Shown piece after piece: positions 15,643 to 24,554 of a DNA stretch of 64,000 nucleotides. Under the pieces are notes generated by a model. That model ran no database searches. It was not told the DNA's origin and saw only the letters and a program-made list of their open reading frames with translations. Each line of letters begins with the position of its first letter. The stretch's first letter is position 1. Source of the stretch: Pseudomonas viridiflava (GTDB lineage Bacteria > Pseudomonadota > Gammaproteobacteria > Pseudomonadales > Pseudomonadaceae); assembly GCF_900582625.1 (NCBI RefSeq), contig NZ_UTIQ01000241.1, positions 930,001 through 994,000 on the forward strand, written 5' to 3'. Both the position numbers and the translations under genes were made by a program.

Positions 15643-17006
15643 TCGACAGCGCCTTCGATAGCCGTGCTCAGGTTCTGTTGATCGACGACGACCCACACCT
15701 GCGCCAAGCTCTCAGCCAAACGTTGGATTTGGCCGGCTTGAAGGTGTGCAGCCTGGCGAGCGCTAAAGGACTGGCCGGGAGTATTTCGCGCGACTGGCCC
15801 GGGGTGGTGGTGAGCGATATTCGGATGCCAGGCGTTGATGGGCTCGAATTGCTCGCGCAGCTGCATGAACAGGACAGCGATTTGCCCGTGCTGCTGATCA
15901 CCGGTCACGGCGACGTGCCACTGGCGGTGCAAGCCATGCGCGCGGGCGCTTACGACTTTCTGGAAAAACCGTTTGCCAGTGACGACTTGCTCGACAGCGT
16001 ACGCCGCGCGCTGGCGGTGCGCCGCCTGGTGCTGGAAAATCGTAGCTTGCGGTTGGCATTGGCTGATCGCAGCGAATTGTCTGCGCGGTTGGTGGGCCAG
16101 TCGCCCAGCATCCAGCGCTTGCGCGAGCAAATCGGCGCCCTGGCAGCCATTCATGCCGACGTACTGATTCTTGGCGAAACCGGCACGGGTAAAGAAGTCG
16201 TTGCCCGCGCGCTGCACGATTTATCCCACCGGCGTAACGGGCCATTTGTCGCCATCAACGCCGGTGCCCTGGCGGAATCGGTGGTCGAAAGCGAGTTGTT
16301 TGGCCATGAACCGGGCGCCTTTACCGGCGCGCAAAAGCGGCGCATCGGCAAGTTTGAATTCGCTAACGGCGGCACGTTGTTTCTCGATGAAATCGAAAGC
16401 ATGAGTTTGGACGTGCAGGTGAAATTGCTGCGCTTGCTGCAAGAGCGTGTCGTTGAGCGGCTGGGCGGAAACCAATTGATACCATTGGACATCCGCGTAA
16501 TCGCCGCCAGCAAGGAAGACCTGCGCCAAAGCGCAGACCAAGGCCGTTTCCGCGCCGATCTTTATTACCGTTTGAACGTGGCGCCCTTGCGCATTCCCCC
16601 ATTGCGCGAACGGGGCGAAGACGCGCTACTGCTCTTTCAACACTTCGCCGAAGCAGCCAGCTCACGGCACCAGTTACCGGTTCGCGAGTTGCAACCCAGC
16701 CAACGCGCCACGCTGATGTGCCATACCTGGCCGGGCAATGTGCGTGAGTTGCAGAACGCGGCTGAGCGCTTTGCCTTAGGCCTGGAGCTATCGCTGGAAA
16801 GCGCCACGCCAGCGCCTGCCGTGACCGCCAGCGGAGGCCTCAGCGAACAGGTGGAAGCATTCGAGCGCGCGTTGATTAGTGCCGAATTGGCCCGGCCCCA
16901 TAACTCGTTGCGCAGCCTGGCAGAAGCCCTCGGGCTTCCTCGCAAAACATTGCACGACAAGCTGCGTAAACACGGGTTGAGTGCCAGTCAGGACGACCTC
17001 GAGTAA
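15639..17006 (+). CDS. dctD: Sigma-54-dependent response regulator, DctD type
   Basis: The 455-residue regulator has a receiver domain (acidic DDD at 16-18, phospho-acceptor D60 in VVVSDIRMPG, lysine near 110), an AAA+ domain with Walker A GETGTGKE (179-186) and the sigma-54 contact loop GAFTGA (226-231), Walker B GGTLFLDEIE, and a C-terminal Fis-type helix-turn-helix (SLRSLAEALGLPRKTLHDKL). The start overlaps the dctB stop (ATGA). Together they form a complete two-component pair that activates RpoN promoters. In P. aeruginosa dctPQM follow directly; here arcD follows. Confidence 0.88.
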   Translation: MIDSAFDSRAQVLLIDDDPHLRQALSQTLDLAGLKVCSLASAKGLAGSISRDWPGVVVSDIRMPGVDGLELLAQLHEQDSDLPVLLITGHGDVPLAVQAMRAGAYDFLEKPFASDDLLDSVRRALAVRRLVLENRSLRLALADRSELSARLVGQSPSIQRLREQIGALAAIHADVLILGETGTGKEVVARALHDLSHRRNGPFVAINAGALAESVVESELFGHEPGAFTGAQKRRIGKFEFANGGTLFLDEIESMSLDVQVKLLRLLQERVVERLGGNQLIPLDIRVIAASKEDLRQSADQGRFRADLYYRLNVAPLRIPPLRERGEDALLLFQHFAEAASSRHQLPVRELQPSQRATLMCHTWPGNVRELQNAAERFALGLELSLESATPAPAVTASGGLSEQVEAFERALISAELARPHNSLRSLAEALGLPRKTLHDKLRKHGLSASQDDLE

Positions 17007-17345
17007 ACCCCAAACGTCTCCGTTTCAGCGCCCCCTTGGTCTTTGCAGTCAAGGGCTGGCCACCTGCTGCCTGCCTTTCCTGCGTTACAGGGACATGGCC
17101 GTTTTAGACCCGTTCGAAATCACTGTTGTGCCTGCTATTTCCTTCCTTCGCAGTGGCTGTTCGCCACCCTAAATCACCCGCCAGCCATACCCCTTGCGCA
17201 TTTTCGATTCCCGTCTAGCGTTTGGTTCTGGCAGTGGTACTGACGTGCTTGTCGCCCGCAAGTGGGTCAAGCATCGACAACCCAGAACTGTGCTACCCCC
17301 TCATCTCAGAAGTCAGGAATGCCAACATGGAAAGTTAGCTAGCTA
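17007..17345. other. Gene-free stretch between dctD and arcD
   Basis: This stretch has no supportable gene. Short open frames lack ribosome-binding sites and family resemblance. No dctP, dctQ or dctM remnant was recognised by reading the translations. It leads into the ANR-like box and promoter of the arc operon. Confidence 0.5.
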
Positions 17346-17388
17346 TTGATTCAGGTCAGCCCTCTACCCGCTCGACCGCGCGTAGATT
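17346..17388 (+). promoter_or_regulatory. ANR-like box and -10 element of the arc operon
   Basis: TTGATTCAGGTCAG (17346-17359) fits the FNR/ANR consensus TTGAT-N4-ATCAA at eight of ten informative positions. Its centre is about 41.5 bases before a predicted start near 17394, and a -10-like TAGATT lies at 17383-17388. This is the class II activator arrangement known for the P. aeruginosa arc promoter, which ANR switches on when oxygen is low. Confidence 0.7.
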
Positions 17389-17418
17389 CACGGTAACCCT
17401 TCTGAATGGATGATCGTC

Positions 17419-18846
17419 ATGTCTGACTCAGCCCACAAACTTCGACTCGGCGCGCTGGTTGCCCTGGTCGTCGGTTCAATGATCGGCGGCGGGATCTTCT
17501 CCCTGCCGCAAAATATGGCCGCTAGCGCCGACGTCGGAGCCGTTTTGATCGGCTGGGCGATCACCGCAGTCGGCATGCTCACCCTGGCCTTCGTCTTCCA
17601 AACCCTCGCCAACCGAAAACCCAACCTGGACGGCGGCGTTTACGCCTACGCCAAAGCTGGTTTCGGCGACTACATGGGCTTTTCCTCAGCCTGGGGTTAC
17701 TGGATCAGTGCCTGGCTCGGAAACGTTGGTTATTTCGTTTTGCTGTTCAGCACCCTGGGTTATTTCTTTCCCGTCTTCGGAGAAGGCAATACACCGGCTG
17801 CAATCATCGGTGCTTCCGCCCTACTCTGGGCAGTTCACTTCCTGGTTCTACGCGGCGTAAAAGAGGCCGCATTTATCAATCTGGTAACTACCGTCGCCAA
17901 GATCGTGCCCCTTGTTCTCTTCATTCTTATCGCCTTCTTCGCATTCAAGCTCGACGTCTTCACCGCTGATATTTGGGGCTTGAAAAACCCAGACCTCGGC
18001 AGCGTGATGGATCAAGTACGCAACATGATGCTGGTCACCGTCTGGGTATTCATCGGCATTGAAGGCGCGAGCATTTTCTCAGCCCGCGCCGAGAAACGCT
18101 CAGATGTCGGCAAGGCGACCATCATCGGTTTTATCAGCGTGCTACTGATTCTGGTGCTGGTGAACGTTCTCTCCCTGGGCATCATGACCCAACCGGAATT
18201 GGCCAAACTGCAGAACCCTTCGATGGCTGCCGTGCTTGAGCACGTGGTCGGACATTGGGGCGCAGTGCTTATCAGCGTCGGCCTCATTATCTCCTTGCTC
18301 GGTGCGCTGCTCTCTTGGGTGCTTCTGTGTGCAGAGATTCTTTTCGCCGCAGCAAACGACCACACCATGCCGGCCTTTTTGCGCAAAGAAAACGCTAACA
18401 AAGCGCCTATCAACGCGCTGTGGCTGACCAACGCCATGGTGCAGATATTCCTGATCATCACGCTGTTTTCGGCTAGCACCTACCTGTCGCTCATCTACCT
18501 CGCCACCTCAATGATTCTGGTGCCGTACCTGTGGTCAGCCGCGTATGCATTGCTGTTGGCCGTTCGTGGTGAAACCTACGAGCAAGCTGGCAAAGAGCGC
18601 CGCAAAGATTTCGCAATCGCCATCATCGCAGTGATCTACGCGGTATGGCTGGTGTACGCCGGTGGCACCAAATACCTCCTGCTTTCTGCACTTCTTTATG
18701 CCCCAGGAGCAATTCTGTTCGCCAAGGCCAAGCGTGAAGTAGGCCAACCCATTTTTACCCAGATCGAGAAATGCATTTTCGCTCTGGTGGTAATCGGCGC
18801 CCTTGTAGCGGCCTACGGGCTCTACGACGGCTTCCTGACTTTGTAA
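17419..18846 (+). CDS. arcD: Arginine/ornithine antiporter
   Basis: ArcD exchanges external arginine for internal ornithine across the inner membrane and so feeds the arginine deiminase pathway. The 475-residue protein has about 13 hydrophobic segments and the APC-family opening LGALVALVVGSMIGGGIFSLPQ in pieces, with the GSMIGGGIF substrate loop. The ATG at 17419 (MSDSAHKLRL) is preferred to 17410 because a GGAT sequence is seven bases upstream and the start matches known ArcD termini. It heads arcDABC, 24 bases before arcA. Confidence 0.95.
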   Translation: MSDSAHKLRLGALVALVVGSMIGGGIFSLPQNMAASADVGAVLIGWAITAVGMLTLAFVFQTLANRKPNLDGGVYAYAKAGFGDYMGFSSAWGYWISAWLGNVGYFVLLFSTLGYFFPVFGEGNTPAAIIGASALLWAVHFLVLRGVKEAAFINLVTTVAKIVPLVLFILIAFFAFKLDVFTADIWGLKNPDLGSVMDQVRNMMLVTVWVFIGIEGASIFSARAEKRSDVGKATIIGFISVLLILVLVNVLSLGIMTQPELAKLQNPSMAAVLEHVVGHWGAVLISVGLIISLLGALLSWVLLCAEILFAAANDHTMPAFLRKENANKAPINALWLTNAMVQIFLIITLFSASTYLSLIYLATSMILVPYLWSAAYALLLAVRGETYEQAGKERRKDFAIAIIAVIYAVWLVYAGGTKYLLLSALLYAPGAILFAKAKREVGQPIFTQIEKCIFALVVIGALVAAYGLYDGFLTL

Positions 18847-18870
18847 TTACGAAAATCGAAGGAACCTGCC

Positions 18871-20121
18871 ATGTCTCAAGTAAAACTCGGCGTTCATTCC
18901 GAAGCCGGCAAATTGCACAAAGTGATGGTTTGCTCACCCGGCCTGGCGCATCAACGCCTCACACCTACCAATTGCGATGAGCTGCTTTTCGATGACGTGC
19001 TCTGGGTAAGCCAGGCCAAGCGCGACCATTTCGACTTCGTCACCAAGATGCGCGAGCGCGGCGTCGAAGTAGTGGAAATGCACAATTTGCTCACCGAAAC
19101 CGTCTCGATTCCCGAAGCTCGTAATTGGATCCTGGACCGCAAGGTCACTGCCAATCACGTTGGTTTGGGCCTGGTCAACGAACTGCGCTCCTGGCTGGAG
19201 AGCCTTGAGCCCCGCGCGCTGGCCCAGTACCTCATCGGCGGCGTCGCTGGCAGTGATCTTCCGGGTAGCTTCGGTGGTAAAGCCATCGAGATGTTCCGCG
19301 ACTACCTAGGCAGCTCGAGCTTCATTCTGCCGCCACTGCCCAATACTCAGTTCACCCGCGACAACAGTTGCTGGATTTACGGCGGCGTCAGCCTGAACCC
19401 CATGTACTGGCCAGCTCGTCGCCAGGAAACGCTGCTCGTGACGGCCATTTACAAATTCCACCCAGACTTTGCCAACGAAGATTTCAAAGTCTGGTACGGC
19501 GACCCTGACAAAGACCATGGCGCGGCCTCGCTGGAAGGCGGCGACGTGATGCCAATCGGGAATGGCGTCGTGCTGGTCGGCATGGGCGAGCGCACCACCC
19601 ACCAGGCCGTAGCGCAGTTAGCGCAGTCGTTGTTCGCAAACAAAGCGGCCGAACGCGTCATCGTTGCAGGCTTGCCTAAATCCCGTGCTGCCATGCACCT
19701 GGACACGGTCTTTAGTTTCTGCGATCGCGACCTGGTAACCGTATTCGCCGAGGCGGTAGACGCCATCGTTCCGTTCAGCATCCGTCCCGATGAAAGCCGC
19801 TCCGACGGCCTCGATGCGCGACGAGAAGACAAACATTTCATCGAAGTTGTAGGCGAAGCGCTGAACCTTAAAAAACTGCGTGTGGTTCCTACTGGCGGTA
19901 ACTCGTTCGAAGCCGAACGCGAACAGTGGGATGACGGCAACAACGTCGTCGCGCTCGAACCGGGCGTGGTGGTCGGCTATGACCGCAACACCTACACCAA
20001 CACGTTGCTGCGCAAAGCAGGCGTTGAAGTCATCACCATCAGTGCCGGTGAACTTGGCCGCGGCCGCGGCGGTGGTCACTGCATGACCTGCCCAATCATT
20101 CGCGACCCTATCGATTACTAA
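18871..20121 (+). CDS. arcA: Arginine deiminase
   Basis: ArcA hydrolyses arginine to citrulline and ammonia, the first step of fermentative arginine breakdown. The 416-residue protein ends in GGGHCMTCPIIRDPIDY, with the catalytic cysteine at C404 and neighbouring histidine-rich and aspartate motifs; EGGDVMPIGNGVVLVGMGER and NTQFTRDNSCWIYGG hold other substrate-binding residues. A good ribosome-binding sequence (GAAGGAA) precedes the ATG. Length is close to the 418 residues in P. aeruginosa. A strong hairpin follows the gene. Confidence 0.97.
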   Translation: MSQVKLGVHSEAGKLHKVMVCSPGLAHQRLTPTNCDELLFDDVLWVSQAKRDHFDFVTKMRERGVEVVEMHNLLTETVSIPEARNWILDRKVTANHVGLGLVNELRSWLESLEPRALAQYLIGGVAGSDLPGSFGGKAIEMFRDYLGSSSFILPPLPNTQFTRDNSCWIYGGVSLNPMYWPARRQETLLVTAIYKFHPDFANEDFKVWYGDPDKDHGAASLEGGDVMPIGNGVVLVGMGERTTHQAVAQLAQSLFANKAAERVIVAGLPKSRAAMHLDTVFSFCDRDLVTVFAEAVDAIVPFSIRPDESRSDGLDARREDKHFIEVVGEALNLKKLRVVPTGGNSFEAEREQWDDGNNVVALEPGVVVGYDRNTYTNTLLRKAGVEVITISAGELGRGRGGGHCMTCPIIRDPIDY

Positions 20122-20137
20122 GTGCCCTGATTGAAAA

Positions 20138-20160
20138 GGTGCTGCCAGCCAGGCAGCACC
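20138..20160 (+). other. arcA-arcB intergenic hairpin
   Basis: GGTGCTGCC (20138-20146) and GGCAGCACC (20152-20160) form a perfect nine-base-pair stem with a five-base loop between arcA and arcB. No T-run follows, so it is more likely an RNA processing or stability element than a full terminator. Intercistronic processing is known for the P. aeruginosa arc mRNA; its assignment to this hairpin is inferred. Confidence 0.75.
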
Positions 20161-20193
20161 GATACCGAATCCAATTTAGTAGGAGTATGAAAA

Positions 20194-21204
20194 ATGGCGT
20201 TTAACATGCACAACCGCAGCCTGCTCAGCTTGATGCACCACACTCAACGCGAGCTGCGCTTCCTGCTGGACTTGTCCCGCGACCTTAAACGAGCCAAGTA
20301 CACCGGCACCGAGCAGCAACACCTGAAGCGCAAAAATATCGCGCTGATCTTCGAAAAAACCTCTACCCGCACCCGTTGCGCATTCGAAGTCGCCGCCTAC
20401 GACCAAGGCGCCAACGTCACCTACATTGATCCGCAATCTTCGCAAATTGGCCACAAAGAAAGCATGAAAGACACTGCCCGCGTGCTGGGTCGCATGTTTG
20501 ATGCCATTGAATACCGTGGTTATGGTCAGGAAATTGTCGAAGAGCTGGCGGCGTACGCCGGTGTCCCAGTGTTCAACGGCTTGACCGCCGAGTTTCACCC
20601 CACCCAAATGATCGCTGACGTTCTCACCATGCGTGAAAACAGCGACAAACCGCTGCACGACATCAGCTACGCGTACCTGGGTGACGCCCGCAACAACATG
20701 GGTAACTCGCTGCTGCTGATCGGCGCCAAGCTGGGCATGGATGTACGCATCGGCGCACCAAAAGCGCTGTGGCCAACCGATGAGCTGGTCGCGCAGTGCC
20801 AAGGCTTCGCCAAAGAGAGCGGCGCTCGCATTACCCTCACTGAAGACCCACAGGAAGCGGTTAAAGGCGTGGATTTCATTCACACCGACGTGTGGGTATC
20901 CATGGGTGAACCGCTGGAAGCTTGGGACGAGCGCATCAAGCAGTTGCTGCCTTACCAGGTAAACGCCGACCTGATGAAAGCTGCTGGCAATCCCCGCGTG
21001 AAGTTCATGCACTGCCTGCCGGCTTTCCACAACAGCGAAACCAAAGTGGGCAAGGACATCGCCAGCCGTTATCCGCATTTGGCCAATGGCGTTGAGGTCA
21101 CCGAAGACGTCTTCGAGTCGCCGTACAACATTGCGTTTGAGCAAGCCGAAAACCGCATGCACACCATCAAAGCGATTCTGGTCGCGGCTATGGCCGACAT
21201 CTGA
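20194..21204 (+). CDS. arcB: Ornithine carbamoyltransferase, catabolic
   Basis: ArcB uses phosphate to split citrulline into ornithine and carbamoyl phosphate. The 336-residue length matches the catabolic enzyme of P. aeruginosa, longer than usual anabolic ArgF. It has the carbamoyl-phosphate motif STRTR (57-61), the HPTQ segment in EFHPTQMIADVLTM, and KFMHCLPAFHN near the end. An AGGAG sequence precedes the ATG. Position between arcA and arcC supports the catabolic role. Confidence 0.97.
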   Translation: MAFNMHNRSLLSLMHHTQRELRFLLDLSRDLKRAKYTGTEQQHLKRKNIALIFEKTSTRTRCAFEVAAYDQGANVTYIDPQSSQIGHKESMKDTARVLGRMFDAIEYRGYGQEIVEELAAYAGVPVFNGLTAEFHPTQMIADVLTMRENSDKPLHDISYAYLGDARNNMGNSLLLIGAKLGMDVRIGAPKALWPTDELVAQCQGFAKESGARITLTEDPQEAVKGVDFIHTDVWVSMGEPLEAWDERIKQLLPYQVNADLMKAAGNPRVKFMHCLPAFHNSETKVGKDIASRYPHLANGVEVTEDVFESPYNIAFEQAENRMHTIKAILVAAMADI

Positions 21205-21208
21205 CCCT

Positions 21209-21239
21209 CTGCGGCGTGGCATCCATTGCCACGCCGCAG
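21209..21239 (+). other. arcB-arcC intergenic hairpin
   Basis: CTGCGGCGTGGCA (21209-21221) pairs perfectly with TGCCACGCCGCAG (21227-21239) across a five-base loop; C- and T-runs follow at 21241-21250. The 13-pair stem could partly terminate or stabilise the upstream message, which would set arcC below arcA and arcB. Confidence 0.75.
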
Positions 21240-21272
21240 CCCCCCCTTTCTATATTTTTCAGGAGAACGCTC

Positions 21273-22202
21273 ATGCGCATTGTCGTCGCTTTGGGTGGGA
21301 ACGCCCTATTGCGTCGTGGAGAACCCATGACTGCTGATAACCAACGTGAAAACGTCCGTATTGCTGTTGAACAAATTGCCAAAATCGCTCCGGGCAACCA
21401 ACTCGTGATCGCCCACGGCAACGGCCCGCAAGTAGGGCTGTTGGCGCTGCAAGCGGCGGCGTACACCTCAGTGAATCCTTACCCGCTGGACGTGCTCGGC
21501 GCAGAAACCGAAGGCATGATCGGCTACATGATTGAACAGGAGCTGGGCAACCTGCTGCCGTTTGAGGTGCCGTTTGCCACGCTGCTTACCCAAGTGGAAG
21601 TCGATTCCAACGACCCTGCTTTCAGCAACCCTACCAAGCCAATCGGCCCGGTTTATTCAAAAGAAGATGCCGAACGCCTTGCCGCCGAAAAAGGTTGGAG
21701 CATCGCGCCAGACGGCGATAAATACCGCCGCGTAGTAGCCAGCCCTCGCCCTAAGCAAATCTTTGAGATCCGCCCCGTTAAGTGGCTGCTGGATCACGGC
21801 ACCATAGTCATTTGCGCCGGCGGCGGCGGTATTCCGACTCGTTACAATGCCGAAGGCAAACTTGAAGGCGTGGAAGCGGTAATCGACAAAGATTTGTGCT
21901 CGGCATTGCTGGCTGAGCAACTGACTTCCGACCTGTTGGTAATTGCCACCGACGTCGACGCCACATACATCGACTGGGGCAAGCCCACCCAAAAAGCCAT
22001 TGCTGAGGCGCACCCCGATGAGCTTGAACGCTTAGGTTTTGCCGCTGGTTCCATGGGGCCAAAAGTGCAGGCCGCTTGCGAGTTTGCGCGCAACACCGGC
22101 AAGGTCGCGGTGATTGGTTCGCTCGCCGACATCGAAGCCATCGTTCAAGGCAAAGCAGGTACTCGCGTTTCCACTGCAAGCACCGAAGTGATCTACCGCT
22201 AA
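21273..22202 (+). CDS. arcC: Carbamate kinase
   Basis: ArcC transfers the phosphate of carbamoyl phosphate to ADP, giving the ATP yield of the pathway. The 309-residue protein begins RIVVALGGNALL and contains AHGNGPQVG, the GGGGIPTRY substrate loop, and the KDLCSALLAEQL region of amino acid kinases. The ATG at 21273 follows AGGAGAA, so it is preferred to the in-frame codon at 21216 that lies inside the preceding hairpin. It ends the operon. Confidence 0.96.
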   Translation: MRIVVALGGNALLRRGEPMTADNQRENVRIAVEQIAKIAPGNQLVIAHGNGPQVGLLALQAAAYTSVNPYPLDVLGAETEGMIGYMIEQELGNLLPFEVPFATLLTQVEVDSNDPAFSNPTKPIGPVYSKEDAERLAAEKGWSIAPDGDKYRRVVASPRPKQIFEIRPVKWLLDHGTIVICAGGGGIPTRYNAEGKLEGVEAVIDKDLCSALLAEQLTSDLLVIATDVDATYIDWGKPTQKAIAEAHPDELERLGFAAGSMGPKVQAACEFARNTGKVAVIGSLADIEAIVQGKAGTRVSTASTEVIYR

Positions 22203-22211
22203 CAACGTGCT

Positions 22212-22242
22212 GGATGGGCCGCGCCTCAGGCAAGGCCCATCC
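22212..22242 (+). terminator. Hairpin after arcC, weak terminator
   Basis: GGATGGGCC (22212-22220) pairs with GGCCCATCC (22234-22242), nine pairs with a 13-base loop, ten bases after the arcC stop. No T-run follows, so it may act with Rho or simply protect the 3' end. Confidence 0.55.
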
Positions 22243-22581
22243 GACCGTCACGAGCCTTACAACCACCGCCCGTAACAAACCCCGCAACAATCCCTCCTAC
22301 GCCCCTGCTTCAAACCCAGCCAAACGCCCCTGCAAATATCAGCGCTTCAGCCGTTTCGCTGCAATCAATCAGCCCTGTCTTACAGCCAGACGAGCAGCCT
22401 TGACGGCCAACAACCTTGCCGTTGACAGTGACTCATTAGTCACAGCTCGCGTCAGCATAGTCTCTCGATCAAGCGTGCCCACTTAACGGGGCCGTCATCA
22501 TCATTTCAATTGATCGACAATCGGCAAGCCTTTTTCAGCCTAGCCGGCTTGCCCTGGTACTTTTTAAGGAGTTTGCGCTAG
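22243..22581. other. arcC-fabY intergenic stretch
   Basis: No gene is supportable here. The stretch should hold the fabY promoter; the only clear signal is the AAGGAG ribosome-binding site at 22566-22571, eleven bases before the fabY ATG. Confidence 0.5.
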
Positions 22582-24486
22582 ATGTCTCGACTTCCAGTCA
22601 TCGTAGGGTTTGGTGGGTATAACGCCGCAGGCCGTAGCTCCTTCCACCACGGTTTTCGTCGCACCGTGCTGGAGTCGATGGACGCCGCCGCCCGGCTCGA
22701 AACCCTGGTCGGCCTGGCGGTGATGATGAAGTTGGTTAGCTATGTAAACGGCGCTTATCAGGACGCTGCTGGCAAAAGCTTGGCTGCAGCTGATATCGAA
22801 GCACGTTTCGGCCCGCAGATTTTGCAGTCCACATTGGTTCGCCGGATCGAAAATCAGCACCTGGACCCCGACGCCGTGCACTGGCAGAAAAACCTTGAGG
22901 TCTACACCAGCCCCACCCAGCCGCTGACCTTTATTGCCCAACGCAAACAATTGCCCGAACCGCTGCCCGCCAACTGGGCGGTGGAAACTCTCGAAGGCAA
23001 CCAGGTGCAAGTCACGCTACACGGCAGCTGCGAATTCAAAGTCGACAGCTATCGGGCGCTGAGCGTGAAGTCCGCCGGCCAGTTGCCGACCGGTTTCGAG
23101 CCGAGCGAGTTGTATAACTCCCGCTTCCACCCGCGCGGCCTGCAGATGTCGGTTGTCGCCGCGACGGATGCCCTGCGCTCTACCGGCTTGGACTGGCAAA
23201 CCATTGTCAGCCACGTTCAGCCCGATGAAGTCGCGGTGTTCTCCGGCAGCATCATGAGCCAGCTCGACGAAAACGGTTTTGGCGGCCTGATGCAATCGCG
23301 CCTCAAGGGCCAACGTGTGTCAGCCAAGCAGTTACCGCTGGGCTTCAACAGCATGCCGACTGACTTTATCAACGCGTACGTGCTCGGCAGCGTGGGCACT
23401 ACGGGCAGCGTGACCGGCGCCTGCGCCACCTTCCTCTACAACCTGCAAAAAGCCATTGATGTGATTGCCGCCGGCCAGGTTCGCGTGGCCATCGTTGGCA
23501 ACAGCGAAGCGCCGATCCTGTCGGAGTGCATCGAGGGTTATAGCGCCATGGGCGCCCTGGCTACCGAAGAAGGCTTGCGCCTGATTGAAGGCCGTGACGA
23601 CGTCAATTTCCGCCGCGCGAGCCGCCCTTTCGGCGAAAACTGCGGCTTTACCTTGGCCGAATCCGCGCAATACGTGGTGCTGATGGACGATGCCTTGGCG
23701 CTGGAATTGGGCGCGGATATCCATGGCGCGGTCGCCGATGTATTCATCAACGCCGACGGCTTCAAGAAATCCATTTCTGCACCCGGCCCGGGCAACTACC
23801 TCACCGTCGCCAAGGCTGTCGCCAGCGCGGTACAAATTGTCGGTTTGGAAAGCGTGCAAAAACGCAGCTTTATTCACGCCCACGGCTCCAGCACACCGGC
23901 CAACCGCGTGACTGAATCGGAATTGCTAGACCGCGTCGCCGCCGCCTTCGATATCAAGAGCTGGCCGGTCACGGCGGTAAAAGCCTTCGTCGGCCACTCC
24001 CTCGCCACAGCCAGCGGCGATCAGTTGATTTCGGCGCTGGGCTCGTTCAAGTACGGCATTATTCCCGGCATCAAAACCATCGACGCCGTTGCCCCGGACG
24101 TGCACCAGCAGCACCTGGCAATCGCCACGCAGGACCGCGATGTGGGCGCCGAGCAGTTGGAGGTGTGCTTTATCAATTCCAAGGGCTTTGGCGGCAACAA
24201 CGCCAGCGGCGTGATTCTCGCGCCCCATGTCGCCGAGCGCATGCTGAAAAAGCGCCATGGCGAAACGGCTTTTGCCGATTACGTGGCCCGTCGCGAGCAA
24301 ACCCGCACCAACGCCAAAGCCTACGACCAGCGTGCGCTGCATGGCCAACTCGACATCATCTACAACTTTGGCCAGGACATGATCGAAGACCAGGCCATCG
24401 AGATTACCGCCGAGCAGATGCGCATCCCCGGCTTTAGCCAGCCGTTGGTATTCAAGAAAGATGAGCGTTTCAAGGACATGCTTTAA
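22582..24486 (+). CDS. fabY: Beta-ketoacyl-ACP synthase that starts fatty acid synthesis (FabY)
   Basis: FabY condenses acetyl-CoA with malonyl-ACP and replaces FabH as the main initiating synthase in Pseudomonas. The 634-residue length and the position directly after arcC equal PA5174 of P. aeruginosa. The KAS I/II catalytic triad is visible: cysteine 281 in SVTGACATFLYNLQKA, histidine 434 in IHAHGSSTP and histidine 472 in FVGHSLATASG. Extra N-terminal (about 150 residues) and C-terminal (about 90) parts distinguish it from FabB/FabF. A strong AAGGAG site precedes it. The alternative, a general KAS I/II, is less likely because of the length and neighbourhood. Confidence 0.93.
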   Translation: MSRLPVIVGFGGYNAAGRSSFHHGFRRTVLESMDAAARLETLVGLAVMMKLVSYVNGAYQDAAGKSLAAADIEARFGPQILQSTLVRRIENQHLDPDAVHWQKNLEVYTSPTQPLTFIAQRKQLPEPLPANWAVETLEGNQVQVTLHGSCEFKVDSYRALSVKSAGQLPTGFEPSELYNSRFHPRGLQMSVVAATDALRSTGLDWQTIVSHVQPDEVAVFSGSIMSQLDENGFGGLMQSRLKGQRVSAKQLPLGFNSMPTDFINAYVLGSVGTTGSVTGACATFLYNLQKAIDVIAAGQVRVAIVGNSEAPILSECIEGYSAMGALATEEGLRLIEGRDDVNFRRASRPFGENCGFTLAESAQYVVLMDDALALELGADIHGAVADVFINADGFKKSISAPGPGNYLTVAKAVASAVQIVGLESVQKRSFIHAHGSSTPANRVTESELLDRVAAAFDIKSWPVTAVKAFVGHSLATASGDQLISALGSFKYGIIPGIKTIDAVAPDVHQQHLAIATQDRDVGAEQLEVCFINSKGFGGNNASGVILAPHVAERMLKKRHGETAFADYVARREQTRTNAKAYDQRALHGQLDIIYNFGQDMIEDQAIEITAEQMRIPGFSQPLVFKKDERFKDML

Positions 24487-24500
24487 GGGCAATCGCGGCT

Positions 24501-24541
24501 AAAGCCTCTCCCCATCAACCGCGTGCGGATGGAGAGGCTTT
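24501..24541. terminator. Palindrome between convergent fabY and cysQ
   Basis: AAAGCCTCTCC (24501-24511) and GGAGAGGCTTT (24531-24541) form an eleven-pair stem with a 19-base loop in the 68-base gap between two convergent genes. The arms share sequence with the dispersed CGGCTAAAGCC element. It may stop transcription from both sides. Confidence 0.55.
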
Positions 24542-24554
24542 CACTTCCAGGTGC

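Noticed and set aside
17007..17345. Remnants of dctP, dctQ or dctM
   Set aside because: The translations show no resemblance to a TRAP transporter; the space is too short for even dctQ.
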